From CAVRCT01 sp963719645 (GTDB lineage Bacteria > Pseudomonadota > Gammaproteobacteria > DSM-16500), in the NCBI GenBank assembly GCA_963719645.1, contig CAVRCT010000001.1:248001-312000 (forward strand): a stretch of DNA of 64,000 nt, given 5' to 3'. Position 1 is the first letter of the stretch. The number at the start of each line of letters is the position of its first letter. This document shows, piece after piece, positions 55,242-64,000 of this stretch. Position numbers and translations under genes: made by a program. Below the pieces are notes generated by a model. It worked only from the letters and a program-made list of their open reading frames with translations, ran no database searches and was not told where the DNA came from.

Positions 55242-55901
55242 ATGCTACAAATTTATGGAACAGCTCTTTCTTCCCCCACCAATAAAGTCCGTTATCTTGC
55301 TAATTATTTAAATATTCCTTATGAATTTCAGTCAATGAATTTAGGCGCGGGTGATCAACGGAAGCCAGAATTTTTAAAAATGAATCCATTAGGTAAAACG
55401 CCCGCCATGGATGACAATGGTTTCACGTTAGGTGAGAGCAACGCCATTATTCGTTATTTGGCAGATAAACAAAAATCGGATATCTATCCTCATGATTTAA
55501 AACAACGCGCTGTGATTGATCAGTGGATGGATTACGCATCATTGCATGTCAGTATTGCAACCGCAAAAATCATGTTTAATATGTATTATTACAACTATTT
55601 TAACGTTGAACAGGATCAGCGATCGCTGCAAGACGGTAAATATTTTCTTTCTCTCTATTTGCCTGTACTGGAAAAACAATTAAGCCAATCCCCTTTTATT
55701 GCTGGACAAACTTTATCGTTGGCCGATTTTTCTTTGTTAGCGGCACTGGATGTGATCGAGTTGTGTGACATTGATTTTTCAACCTATACACATTTGATTG
55801 CATGGCGGAAAAAATTAATGAATGAATTGTTTTATACAAAATGCCATGTGAGTTATGTGGAAGTCTTTAACAAAAAATTTGGGGAACCTGAAAAGATTTA
55901 A
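55242..55901 (+). CDS. Glutathione S-transferase family protein
   Basis: A 219-residue two-domain GST. The thioredoxin-like part (IYGTALSSPTNKVRYLANYL, NPLGKTPAMDD, LGESNAIIRYLADK with the conserved E-S pair for glutathione) is followed by the helical domain (SPFIAGQTLSLADFSLLAAL, the N-capping box). CAGGAG precedes the ATG. Ser10/Ser11 or Tyr5 could activate glutathione. Substrate unknown; likely detoxification. Confidence 0.87.
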   Translation: MLQIYGTALSSPTNKVRYLANYLNIPYEFQSMNLGAGDQRKPEFLKMNPLGKTPAMDDNGFTLGESNAIIRYLADKQKSDIYPHDLKQRAVIDQWMDYASLHVSIATAKIMFNMYYYNYFNVEQDQRSLQDGKYFLSLYLPVLEKQLSQSPFIAGQTLSLADFSLLAALDVIELCDIDFSTYTHLIAWRKKLMNELFYTKCHVSYVEVFNKKFGEPEKI

Positions 55902-55914
55902 AAAAATTCTTCGT

Positions 55915-56130
55915 GTCATGCCAGCATGCTTTTACTTAGATATCTGCACAAACCACCGCTGTGTCGTGCCAGCGTGCTTTTAGCTGGCATCCAAGTTTTT
56001 CTATGTATAAATTTTATTAAGAGCAAACCTGGATGCCAGCTAAAAGCACGCTGGCACGACACAGCGGTGGTTTGTATAGATATCAAAGCAAAAGCATACT
56101 GATATGACTCGCCGTGAATTACGCAACAAC
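55915..56130. repeat. Family E inverted repeat, second copy
   Basis: Arms TCGTGCCAGCGTGCTTTTAG (from about 55968) and complement (to about 56062), with outer extensions CAAACCACCGCTGTG...CACAGCGGTGGTTTG. A degenerate family C end (GAATTACGCAACAACACC) follows at 56114. Confidence 0.88.
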
Positions 56131-56150
56131 ACCAATACTCAGAGGGATGA

Positions 56151-57575
56151 TTATCGAGGAAGCGGTGCTTCGGCTGTAGGCTGTTGGTAGTAAAATTGCG
56201 TTCGCTGGCCGCTGTGAAAAAAACGTGGCTTAACAGAATAAGGCAAGTCCAGCTCAAACTCCTGCGGTTTTTTCTCGTCAGTCATTAAGACCGTATCGCA
56301 GTGTCTCAGAATTTTTTTTGCATCCTGTTCGCTCGATACTGAATTCGATCTCGATTTATCACGAAAAAATCCCAAATCAACAGGACTAGACGATTGAGAA
56401 GGTAACTCTAAATGGATCGAAGACGATGCTTCATTCGCTGACAATATCGGCGCAAGTTGCACTGCCTGGCTAGGGACTAGCGACAATTTACTCTCACCTT
56501 GTGACAGTTTTCTTTTTTGTAAACGTAACCCAAGCGGACAACGTGCATCTTCCACTTTTTGTTCGGTCATTTTTAAAATGGCATTACGCACGCCTAATGC
56601 TTTGTTTGCTTCAATCCGCTGGATATTTTTTTGTTTGCAAACACCAAATGCGTAACCAAATGCAATACCCACAACAAGGCAGGCTAATCCAAATAAAATC
56701 CAGCCAACCACAGGAATGGTGGCGGCTATAGCACCACTGATGGCCAACGAACCAAATCCCCAGCCGCTGCCCAGGCAAATCCCTGCTGCATTCAGCCCCA
56801 TGGTAATACCCCATGCAATCGCAGTTCGTCGTTTTATCACGGCAGGCATCGAAATGGCTAAAAAATGCTGATGAATATCGGTCTCTTTCTCTGGATCATG
56901 ATTTTTTATCTCATCGATCAATAATGCAATCACACTTTTTGTTTGATAATCATTATTTTTCAAAATATCAATAAACGATTCTGACGAACACTCTGATTTT
57001 TCGAGCAGTGGACTATTTGTTTTTTGAGAAAATGTTAACGAATAATTCATTTTTGACAGTGAATGATAGACATCATTGAGTTGATGAATCAAATTCGCGA
57101 CGTCGATGGCTTGTAGGCTTTCTTGTAAAAGAACGTAGATATCACGGCTAAATGCATCATCATTTTCAGATAAACAACGTAATCGCAATAATTGATAAAA
57201 TAACGCTTCTTGCAGTCGAATACGTTCTCGCTCGTCTGTTTCAAATTGCTGACGCAAGGCTCGCGCTTCTGTGATCATTTCATGATAGGTAATGAAAGCG
57301 ATAGGAATCGCAGCGAATAGCGAAACACTGGTCGCAACGATGATAGAAGATGTTGCCGCGGCGCCTGTGATTGCCACACCGATACCACCTGATTCAATGT
57401 CCGTTGTTAAAAACCACAAACCTTCTAACAAGAGACCTAAGGTGGTACCAAATGCTGCTATACCGGCATTTGCACCAATGAAGAGTTTTTCTTTGGGCGT
57501 AATCTGTAAATTACTGTCGAGCGCAGAGCCTGGTTTTTTGAATTCACCAGCGGAATGATCAAGTCGTTGAAACAT
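56151..57575 (-). CDS. Unknown protein with two membrane hairpins
   Basis: I do not recognise the family. About 474 residues from ATG 57575, chosen because GGAGGA lies 9 bases upstream; the ATG at 57623 has no ribosome site. Two hydrophobic hairpins: one near 35-100 (FIGANAGIAAFGTTLGLLLE, GGIGVAITGAAATSSIIVAT, SVSLFAAIPIAFITY) and one near 260-325 (GITMGLNAAGICLGSGWGFG, PVVGWILFGLACLVVGIAFG). A charged helical domain of about 150 residues lies between them, and a Ser/Pro-rich tail of about 120 residues ends it. This two-hairpin, hydrophilic-tail layout resembles effectors that insert into host membranes, but an ordinary inner-membrane protein is equally possible. It stands alone between repeat blocks. 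Confidence 0.6.
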   Translation of the reverse strand: MFQRLDHSAGEFKKPGSALDSNLQITPKEKLFIGANAGIAAFGTTLGLLLEGLWFLTTDIESGGIGVAITGAAATSSIIVATSVSLFAAIPIAFITYHEMITEARALRQQFETDERERIRLQEALFYQLLRLRCLSENDDAFSRDIYVLLQESLQAIDVANLIHQLNDVYHSLSKMNYSLTFSQKTNSPLLEKSECSSESFIDILKNNDYQTKSVIALLIDEIKNHDPEKETDIHQHFLAISMPAVIKRRTAIAWGITMGLNAAGICLGSGWGFGSLAISGAIAATIPVVGWILFGLACLVVGIAFGYAFGVCKQKNIQRIEANKALGVRNAILKMTEQKVEDARCPLGLRLQKRKLSQGESKLSLVPSQAVQLAPILSANEASSSIHLELPSQSSSPVDLGFFRDKSRSNSVSSEQDAKKILRHCDTVLMTDEKKPQEFELDLPYSVKPRFFHSGQRTQFYYQQPTAEAPLPR

Positions 57576-57699
57576 CTCACGCAATCCTCCTACCAACAGC
57601 CAAAAGGGACGTGATTCTAACATAATAATTTAAGAAGTGAACAGGAATTTGTCATTTTTTTTGGGGGCAATGAATGGTTGTTTAAACTGCTTAGAAAGT

Positions 57700-57840
57700 T
57701 CGTTTTTATACAAATCCCCCTTGTTCCCCCTTTTTCAAAGTGGGAGACCTTCTAAGCAGCTTTCACTGCTAAAACGCAGAGTTGCTTAGAAGGTCTCCCA
57801 CTTTGAAAAAGGGGGAACAAGGGGGATTTGTATTAATTTT
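57700..57840. repeat. Intact family D palindrome
   Basis: Undisturbed D element: arms ACAAATCCCCCTTGTTCCCC...AAGTGGGAGACCTTCTAAGC and complements, with loop TTTCACTGCTAAAACGCAGA. It serves as the reference for the two C-interrupted copies. Confidence 0.9.
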
Positions 57841-57854
57841 TTTAGGCGCTTAAA

Positions 57855-58460
57855 CTACGTATTCTTAAGAAATGCCGTCTCCGCATCCGTCGATTGACGA
57901 CCTAAAATCTTATTGCGTTGCGGAAAGCGACCAAACTCTTTAATCACGCGGAAATGCGCATAGGCATAGGCTAAAAATAATTGATAAACTTGCGTTGTCT
58001 CTGTCATCGAAAGAGTCACTAAATTTTGGAATAATCGAATGGATTGTTCTTGCCGTTCGGAATTTTCTGCATGTACCAATGGCATATAAAAAAAGACACG
58101 TTCAATTAATGTTAAGGATTGATCCATTTTCTGTTCCAATCCATCCAAGCACAACTGTTGGGCTTGTGCATCATACGCAAATGCATCGGGTGAATTGCGA
58201 TATAAACTACGGGAAAACTGATCCAACAACAGGATTAATGCCAAACGCCCACGGGGTGATTCTGCCCATGTATCTAATGAACCTTGCGTCGCGTTTTCAT
58301 ATTCTTTTTTATACGCTTCTAACAACCCTTTTTTGAGCTGCTCATTTTCGCCAAACCACAAATTGGTGCGATCACTCGACGGCAAATCGGCATGACCTAA
58401 ATCGCCAAACCAAAAACTTAATAAATCATGCACTTTTTCATGTTCAATATGTTCAGCCAT
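57855..58460 (-). CDS. DUF924 family protein
   Basis: A 201-residue cytosolic all-helical (TPR-like) protein: LLSFWFGD near the N-terminus, RGRLALILLLDQFSRSLYR, FFYMPLVHAENSERQEQSI and FRVIKEFGRFPQRN are the family signatures. GGAGCAGCC precedes the ATG. The function of DUF924 is not established. Confidence 0.87.
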   Translation of the reverse strand: MAEHIEHEKVHDLLSFWFGDLGHADLPSSDRTNLWFGENEQLKKGLLEAYKKEYENATQGSLDTWAESPRGRLALILLLDQFSRSLYRNSPDAFAYDAQAQQLCLDGLEQKMDQSLTLIERVFFYMPLVHAENSERQEQSIRLFQNLVTLSMTETTQVYQLFLAYAYAHFRVIKEFGRFPQRNKILGRQSTDAETAFLKNT

Positions 58461-58594
58461 GGCTGCTCCATTCTCTGCGCTTCTTATTTCTCATGCTCAA
58501 ACTGAAACAAAACGCTCCCCTGCTAAAAAAATCATAACATAAAACAAAGCGGGATAACGCTTAGGGTTTTTCCGGATAAAAAATAACTAATTGA

Positions 58595-59074
58595 TTATTC
58601 GATATAAATCGGTGTTAAAGGTATCACCATTTCAAACAACTCAATCACATCCGAATTTCGCATCCGAATGCAACCTTTTGAACCCGGTATACCCATTTTC
58701 ACATCATCGGGTGTGCCATGAATGTAAATATAGCGTTGCATTGTATCAACATTGCCCAGTCTGTTTTTGCCCACTTCCAAACCGCTTAACCATAAAATTC
58801 GGGTCAACATCCAATCGCGTTCAGGAAACTGTTCTCTGAGGGGTAGAGAATAAATTTCCCCAGTCGGTCGTCGTCCGACAAAAACTGTATTCGCAGGCGC
58901 TCCGCTGCCAATTTTAGCGCGGATGATATGTTGACCTCGCGGGGTTTGGCCGCTGCCATTCACTTCGCCCGCGCCATTTTTACCGGTGGATATGCTGTAT
59001 CGTTTGACGAATACAGCCTTCTCTAACACACATAATTCTTGACGTTCAATGGATACGTTTAACGAGATCATCAT
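58595..59074 (-). CDS. L,D-transpeptidase catalytic domain protein (YkuD family)
   Basis: A 159-residue protein with the YkuD active site: H119 in YIYIHGTPDD and the nucleophile C135 in GSKGCIRMRNSDV. These enzymes make 3-3 cross-links in peptidoglycan or attach proteins to it. There is no signal peptide, which is common in the small ErfK/YkuD clade related to YafK-like proteins but means export is unexplained. Its ATG overlaps the arginase stop by four bases (ATGA), so the two are translationally coupled. Confidence 0.85.
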   Translation of the reverse strand: MMISLNVSIERQELCVLEKAVFVKRYSISTGKNGAGEVNGSGQTPRGQHIIRAKIGSGAPANTVFVGRRPTGEIYSLPLREQFPERDWMLTRILWLSGLEVGKNRLGNVDTMQRYIYIHGTPDDVKMGIPGSKGCIRMRNSDVIELFEMVIPLTPIYIE

Positions 59075-59958
59075 GACTTTCCTAATACGATGGCTTTTAC
59101 TAAATCCGTGACAATTTTCTCTGTTTTTTGTGCTTTATCACGACTCGGATCAAATTCCACTATTTCAAATCCAATCAGCGCAGGATCATCTGCAAATTGG
59201 CGCAACACCGGTAAAATATCTTTCGCGAAGATGCCATCCGGTTCAGGTACCCCTGTCCCTGGCGCATCGGTTGGATCTAAGCCATCCACATCGATGCTCA
59301 AACCATAGCCAGATGTTCCTCGTGTAACAATTTTTTTAGCATCCGCAACGACGGCAGCCAAGCCGCGCTGTTTAACTTCTTCCATATAAAATATATTAAC
59401 ATTCAATCGCTTAAGTAGATCTTCTTCACCGGATTCATAACTTCGGATACCAATTAAACAAAGTCGGCTAGGATCAATTTTTGGCTCACGGTCTAAAATC
59501 TGGGTTAATGCAGCAACCCCATGACCTAACAAGCTCGCCACGGGCATGCCATGCAAGTTACCTGTTTGAGATGTCTCAGGCGTGTGACTATCCATATGCG
59601 CGTCTATCCAAATTAATCCAATCGGTCCTTCTGCGCGTTTTGCATGGGCCACGCCACTCCAGGTGCCAATTCCACTGGTATGGTCACCGCCAAACACGGC
59701 AAATAATTTATTCTGCTGAGTGCATTGCTGAGTTTGCTTGGCCAATTCAGTACACAGTGCGGCAACCGTTGTCAGTTTTGACGGGGATGCATTCTGTTCC
59801 GGCTGCAGGGTCGCTTGCCACTCAAAATCCAATTCATTTTTTAATTGATTAAAATAAGCGGATTGTTGTAAAACCAATGGACCCTCTTTGCTACCGGCAT
59901 GCGCACCGGCGACACCGGATGCATACGCCAGGAATTGGATGGTTTTTTTTAATGACAT
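59071..59958 (-). CDS. rocF: Arginase
   Basis: A 295-residue ureohydrolase. Manganese ligands: H93 (GGDHTSGIG), D119/H121/D123 (DAHMDSHTPETS), D223/D225 (SIDVDGLDPTDAPGTG). HTPETS with GNLHGMPVASLLG and GTGVPEPDG favours arginase over agmatinase. Converts arginine to ornithine and urea. Overlaps the L,D-transpeptidase gene; the link between the two activities is not obvious. Confidence 0.92.
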   Translation of the reverse strand: MSLKKTIQFLAYASGVAGAHAGSKEGPLVLQQSAYFNQLKNELDFEWQATLQPEQNASPSKLTTVAALCTELAKQTQQCTQQNKLFAVFGGDHTSGIGTWSGVAHAKRAEGPIGLIWIDAHMDSHTPETSQTGNLHGMPVASLLGHGVAALTQILDREPKIDPSRLCLIGIRSYESGEEDLLKRLNVNIFYMEEVKQRGLAAVVADAKKIVTRGTSGYGLSIDVDGLDPTDAPGTGVPEPDGIFAKDILPVLRQFADDPALIGFEIVEFDPSRDKAQKTEKIVTDLVKAIVLGKS

Positions 59959-60027
59959 AAAATATCCCTCATCAAACAGACAGTCTCTCGGTTATAATTC
60001 ACTGCCATTAAAAGTCAATCAAAAAAT

Positions 60028-61068
60028 ATGATCCTAACTGAATTATCGACACCTGCTGATCTCTCTGCTGCACTGCCAGCGCATCCTCTATTGCTGGATA
60101 AAGTGAATGGTTTTCGCGATGTCATTCAAAAAAGTTTGTTGGGACAAGCGAAAAAATTGATTGTCATTGCGGGGCCTTGTTCCATTCACGATGTGGATGC
60201 AGCGCTCGAATATGCCGAACACATTCGAGCCGCTAATCAACAATTTGGCGATCAATTGTTGATTGTGATGCGAGTCTATTTAACCAAGCCAAGGACGACG
60301 ATTGGTTGGAAAGGATTAATCAGTGATCCCGAGTTAGATGGCAGCATGAATTTTAATTTAGGCTTGCACACGGCGAGACAATTATTAATTCGCTTAGCGG
60401 AATTATCCGTGCCAGCCGCTACCGAATTTTTAGATCCTATTCTTCCGCATTATTTCAGTGAATTGATTTCATGGTGCGCGGTGGGTGCCAGAACCGCGGA
60501 AAGTCAACTTCACCGAGAGCTTGCTTCCAGTCTCACCATGCCAGTTGGATTTAAAAATAATACCGATGGCAACATTCAAATTGCAATGGATGCAGTCAAA
60601 ACAGCACAATACCCGCATCATTATGTCAGCATGACCCAAGCGGGCAAACCGTGTGTCATAGCGACTCGCGGTAATCCATTGAGTCACATTGTTCTGCGTG
60701 GCGGTCATGACAAAACCAACTATGCCGCCGACATTATTCAAAAAACATCCGCCCTGCTCTGCCATGAAAATTTAATTCCACGCCTGATGGTGGATTGCAG
60801 TCATGGCAATAGTTTGAAAAATGCCAACAACCAACTGATTGCGGCGAATGCCATCATTCAGCAAATTTCACACGGCGAAAAAGCGATTTTTGGCATCATG
60901 CTTGAAAGTCATTTAGTGGCGGGCAAGCAAACATTAACAACCAAAAAATCGCTGCGTTACGGACAGAGCATTACAGATGAGTGTATAGGATGGCCAGCAA
61001 CTTTTGTTTTACTGGAGAAAATGGCAGAGGCTGTGTCACAAAATTTTAAAGGAAATCATCATGGATAG
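60028..61068 (+). CDS. aroG: 3-Deoxy-7-phosphoheptulonate (DAHP) synthase
   Basis: A 346-residue class I DAHP synthase, first step of aromatic biosynthesis (PEP + erythrose-4-phosphate). VIAGPCSIHDVDAALEYAE, MRVYLTKPRTTIGWKGLI, GARTAESQLHRELASSLTMP, VGFKNNTDG and DCSHGNSLK are family signatures. The usual FEKPRTT reads LTKPRTT here. Feedback type (Phe, Tyr or Trp) cannot be assigned by eye. Overlaps the next gene by 8 bases. Confidence 0.93.
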   Translation: MILTELSTPADLSAALPAHPLLLDKVNGFRDVIQKSLLGQAKKLIVIAGPCSIHDVDAALEYAEHIRAANQQFGDQLLIVMRVYLTKPRTTIGWKGLISDPELDGSMNFNLGLHTARQLLIRLAELSVPAATEFLDPILPHYFSELISWCAVGARTAESQLHRELASSLTMPVGFKNNTDGNIQIAMDAVKTAQYPHHYVSMTQAGKPCVIATRGNPLSHIVLRGGHDKTNYAADIIQKTSALLCHENLIPRLMVDCSHGNSLKNANNQLIAANAIIQQISHGEKAIFGIMLESHLVAGKQTLTTKKSLRYGQSITDECIGWPATFVLLEKMAEAVSQNFKGNHHG

Positions 61069-62473
61069 AGAAAAAAACAAATCTTACGTTCACCAACGCT
61101 GGGATCAGTCCATCATACCCACGTTAGTGGATTACATTCGCATTCCTAATAAATCACCGCTATTTGACCCTGCATGGCAACAACATGGATTTATGCAAAA
61201 AGCCGTTGATTTGCTGGCCAAGTGGTGTGAAGACAATGCTCTGCCTGAGATGAAAATGGAAGTTATTCAACATGACAATCGCACACCGTTGCTCTTCATT
61301 GAAATTCCTGGCAATTCAGAAGAAACTATTTTGTTGTACGGCCATTTTGATAAACAACCTGAAATGACAGGTTGGGATGCAGATTTAGGTCCATGGCAGC
61401 CTGTTTTACGCGGCGATAAATTATATGGACGAGGCGGTGCAGACGATGGTTATTCTACCTTTGCCGCACTCACGGCGATCAAGGCATTACACGAACAAAA
61501 TATTCCTCATGCACGGTGTGTCATTTTGATTGAAGGATGTGAAGAAAGTGGCAGCTATGATTTGCCTTTTTATATCGATGCATTAGAAAAACGAATCGGC
61601 AAACCCAGCTTGATCATTTGCTTAGATTCAGGCTGCGGCAACTACGAACAATTATGGATGACAACATCGCTACGCGGCATGGTGACCGGTAATTTATATA
61701 TTGACGTATTAAAACAAGGCATTCATTCCGGCACAGGTAGCGGTGTTGTGCCTTCGTGTTTTTTAATTTTTCGTCAATTACTCAGTCGCATTGAGCGAGA
61801 AAGCAATGGCGAAATTCTGTTAACGGATTTATTTGTCGACATTCCAACTGAACGACGTCAACAAGCCGACATCACAGCGCAGGTCTTAGGATCTCATCTT
61901 TTTGCCGATTATCCATTTTGTTCGGGCGTAAAACCTGTCACAACCGATTTAACAGAGTTACTCTTAAATCGCACTTGGCGCCCTGCTCTCTCTGTCATTG
62001 GCGCAAATGGTTTACCTTCTGCAGAGAATGCTGGCAGTGTCACGTTACCCAAATTAACGTTTACGTTATCACTGCGGATACCGCCGACATGCGATCCCGA
62101 AAAAGCAACGCAGCTTTTGAAAAAGACGTTAGAGAAAGACCCTCCGTTCGGTGCATACGTTGTATTTGAAGCTGATAAATCCTCTGCTGGTTGGAATGCC
62201 CCGCGCGAAGCGGCGTGGCTCAGCAACGCGGCTCAAACAGCGTCGCTGCATTATTTTGGCAAAGAAGCCGTTTACATGGGTGAAGGCGGCACGATTCCCT
62301 TTATGGGCATGTTAGGAAAAAAGTTTCCGCAGGCGCAGTTTATGATTACGGGCGTTTTAGGCCCTGAAGCCAATGCCCATGGACCGAATGAATTTTTACA
62401 TATTCCGACGGCCAAACAGTTGACGTGTTGCGTGGCTGAGGTGATTGAAGAACATTTTAAACAGTCGTCCTGA
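61061..62473 (+). CDS. M20 family metallopeptidase
   Basis: A 470-residue zinc-dependent dipeptidase-like enzyme from ATG 61061 (AAAGGAAATCATC upstream). Metal ligands appear in LLYGHFDKQPE (His, then the general-base region), GADDGYSTF (Asp), IEGCEESGSYD (Glu pair) and AHGPNEFLHIP (His). The dimerisation lid lies between about 200 and 330. Acts on dipeptides or N-acyl amino acids; substrate unknown. Coupled by overlap to aroG. Confidence 0.87.
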   Translation: MDREKNKSYVHQRWDQSIIPTLVDYIRIPNKSPLFDPAWQQHGFMQKAVDLLAKWCEDNALPEMKMEVIQHDNRTPLLFIEIPGNSEETILLYGHFDKQPEMTGWDADLGPWQPVLRGDKLYGRGGADDGYSTFAALTAIKALHEQNIPHARCVILIEGCEESGSYDLPFYIDALEKRIGKPSLIICLDSGCGNYEQLWMTTSLRGMVTGNLYIDVLKQGIHSGTGSGVVPSCFLIFRQLLSRIERESNGEILLTDLFVDIPTERRQQADITAQVLGSHLFADYPFCSGVKPVTTDLTELLLNRTWRPALSVIGANGLPSAENAGSVTLPKLTFTLSLRIPPTCDPEKATQLLKKTLEKDPPFGAYVVFEADKSSAGWNAPREAAWLSNAAQTASLHYFGKEAVYMGEGGTIPFMGMLGKKFPQAQFMITGVLGPEANAHGPNEFLHIPTAKQLTCCVAEVIEEHFKQSS

Positions 62474-62483
62474 CGCTGAAGGT

Positions 62484-62700
62484 TTTAATCTGAGCCGCGA
62501 CCGTCAGGGAGCGATCACCGAAAATTCAATTTTCACCTGATGCGCGACACTCCCTGACGGTCGTGGCTCAGATCAAAAGCTGTTTATTGCGAGGAAGGCT
62601 TTAATCTGAGCCGCGACCGTCAGGGAGCGATCACCGAAAATCCAATTTTCACCTGATGCGCGACACTCCCTGACGGTCGTGGCTCGGTTTAAAGCTGTCT
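62484..62700. repeat. REP-like family A, two tandem copies
   Basis: Two units of about 108 bp: GAGCCGCGACCGTCAGGGAG, a 45-base spacer, complement. They differ by few bases. They separate the peptidase gene from the kinase-like gene. Confidence 0.9.
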
Positions 62701-62760
62701 TAAGTTTCACTTAAGCTAATTCGATTATGATTGACAGATTAAACACGATACTAGGGATTT

Positions 62761-64000
62761 ATGACGCAAATTCGAAAAGCACTGATTGCTGCCAATGACA
62801 GAATACGAGAACAGGCAAACCTTTCCCAAGAAGTGAAAGAATTAGACAGCGGAGCCAATGCAGTTGCCTCTCGCAGATCACTTGTTTTGGATATCAAAGG
62901 GCGTCATGATCAATCGTTCAAACGGGATGCTAAACAACAAGGTCCTAAAAAAACACCTATTGTCATATTAGAACAAGTTAACCCAAGCCAAAGCCAATTA
63001 GAAAGAATCCAAACCACGCATAACACCACTCTTAACGTGTCATCTGACTTTGATGAATTTCCACAAGCTATTGATGAAAAAGGCAATAAGTTTTTTATTA
63101 CGCATTTAGCCATATCTTCGTTGAGGGTATTTACGGATGGTAATCGCGGACGCTTCTCTCTCTCCCAAGTCAATGAATTAGCAAGAGACCTTATTTTAGC
63201 AGTAGAGGCATTGCATCAAGATGACTTGGTTTCATGCGATATCAAAGATCAAAACATTTTAATCTATCAAGATGCTAATAAAAACTATTATCTAAAACTC
63301 ATTGATTTTGATTTAATGAAAAAAACCGTTGCTGACAGATTCACAGCAAAACACAGCATCCAAGGTACATGGGGATATTTACCACCTGAATTAAAAGAAC
63401 TTTGTGATGTGTTTTCAGATTATTCTTTTTGGATTAAGAATGAAAATTTAACGAAACTTCCTAACATCAACGCTAAGAAAGCGGATGTCTATGCACTCGG
63501 TGTTGTACTCTGCAACGAGTTGGCTTTGTTGATAGATGATAAAAATGATAAGCAACGATTTATCGCTCAGTTTGATCAATTACTGAATCCATTGCCTGCT
63601 TATCGTCCTCAAATTAATGCGCTATTGAATAATCCTTATTTCTTGGGTGGCAAACGTGAATTTGATAAGAGAAGAAAGCTTGCTCGGCAACATGAAACAG
63701 AAATAAAAATTAACGGTGAGCAACCCAAACGAAAAAAAATGGGTGACTTATCTATTTTGCAACCCAAAAGTATTCGAGAGCCTTATAGCGAAGCCATTGC
63801 ACTTGAAGAAGCAATGCAAGAGCCGATTAGAACACGCGCCAATCTAGCTGCCATTGTCGCAAAAAGTCGGCAGTTAATAAAAACAGTTGATAAATACAAC
63901 ATGGTATATGAAGCTCCAGAGCTGGCGCTGCAATTTAAAGAAGCGGCAGCGCTTTCTATTGAAGAAGCCCAAGCGGAGTTCGCCGTCTTGGAGCATCCCG
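62761..64000 (+). CDS. Eukaryote-like Ser/Thr kinase-fold protein (partial)
   Basis: An open frame from ATG 62761 continues past the window edge (413 residues seen). The C-lobe is clearly kinase-like: LVSCDIKDQNILI with D160, K162 and N165 (the HRD loop, His replaced), LIDFDLMKK as a DFG variant (D182-F-D184), GTWGYLPPEL (APE variant, 202-211), DVYALGVVL (D242) and YRPQINALLNNPYF as the end helix. A glycine loop and VAIK lysine are not evident in residues 40-120, so the N-lobe is very diverged and ATP binding is uncertain. After about 300 there is a Lys/Arg-rich linker and a helical tail. This style is known for Legionella LegK-type effectors. No signal peptide. Confidence 0.72.
   Translation, partial: MTQIRKALIAANDRIREQANLSQEVKELDSGANAVASRRSLVLDIKGRHDQSFKRDAKQQGPKKTPIVILEQVNPSQSQLERIQTTHNTTLNVSSDFDEFPQAIDEKGNKFFITHLAISSLRVFTDGNRGRFSLSQVNELARDLILAVEALHQDDLVSCDIKDQNILIYQDANKNYYLKLIDFDLMKKTVADRFTAKHSIQGTWGYLPPELKELCDVFSDYSFWIKNENLTKLPNINAKKADVYALGVVLCNELALLIDDKNDKQRFIAQFDQLLNPLPAYRPQINALLNNPYFLGGKREFDKRRKLARQHETEIKINGEQPKRKKMGDLSILQPKSIREPYSEAIALEEAMQEPIRTRANLAAIVAKSRQLIKTVDKYNMVYEAPELALQFKEAAALSIEEAQAEFAVLEHP

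Overview
The window is a moderately AT-rich gammaproteobacterial chromosome segment. I infer a Legionellales-like, host-associated bacterium (Coxiella/Legionella/Aquicella relatives). It combines ordinary gammaproteobacterial housekeeping blocks (sdhCDAB-sucABCD, gltA, serS, tex, glpKD) with genes for eukaryote-like or host-directed proteins: an F-box protein, a Ser/Thr-kinase-like protein, and a protein carrying the catalytic residue pattern of OspF/SpvC phosphothreonine lyases. The genus assignment rests on gene content only; no rRNA gene is present.

Layout. 70-7454 (minus): an mdtABC-type RND efflux operon in which mdtA is intact but mdtB and mdtC are near full length and riddled with single-base frameshifts. 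7821-12343: a PhyH-like dioxygenase, a beta-lactamase-fold serine hydrolase and the F-box protein, separated by palindromic repeats. 12456-26987 (plus): an MSHA-type type IV pilus locus in the order mshC/D/O/P-like, I, pilN-like, J, K, L, M, N, E, G, then four pilin genes that arose by duplication of a two-pilin module. The MshP-like gene is fused to a seven-repeat beta-propeller. 27331-32642: an unknown small protein, the OspF-like protein, a class A beta-lactamase, an SpmA/SpmB pair and a secreted cupin. 32913-36205: a CoA-binding protein, a 262-bp tandem array, and serS. 36206-45566 (minus): sucDCBA and sdhBADC in one run, divergent from gltA (plus). 47590-51649: an outer-membrane barrel, glpK and glpD. 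51697-62473: tex, a 2OG oxygenase, a 6S-like RNA, a GST, a two-hairpin membrane protein, DUF924, an L,D-transpeptidase overlapping arginase, DAHP synthase and an M20 peptidase. A kinase-like gene runs off the right edge.

The intergenic DNA is unusually rich in repeats. At least seven palindromic families recur. Two are nested, and the inner one (151 bp, 18-bp terminal inverted repeats) shows perfect 9-bp target-site duplications at two loci, so it is a MITE. Another element carries an inverted copy of part of the neighbouring gene.

How the genes fit together: the sdh-suc-gltA block supplies most of the TCA cycle; glpK/glpD feed glycerol into central metabolism; the msh locus encodes a complete-looking pilus machine with a putative propeller-tipped adhesin; and the F-box, OspF-like, kinase-like and two-hairpin membrane proteins are effector candidates. 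Function for the effector candidates is inferred from motifs only.
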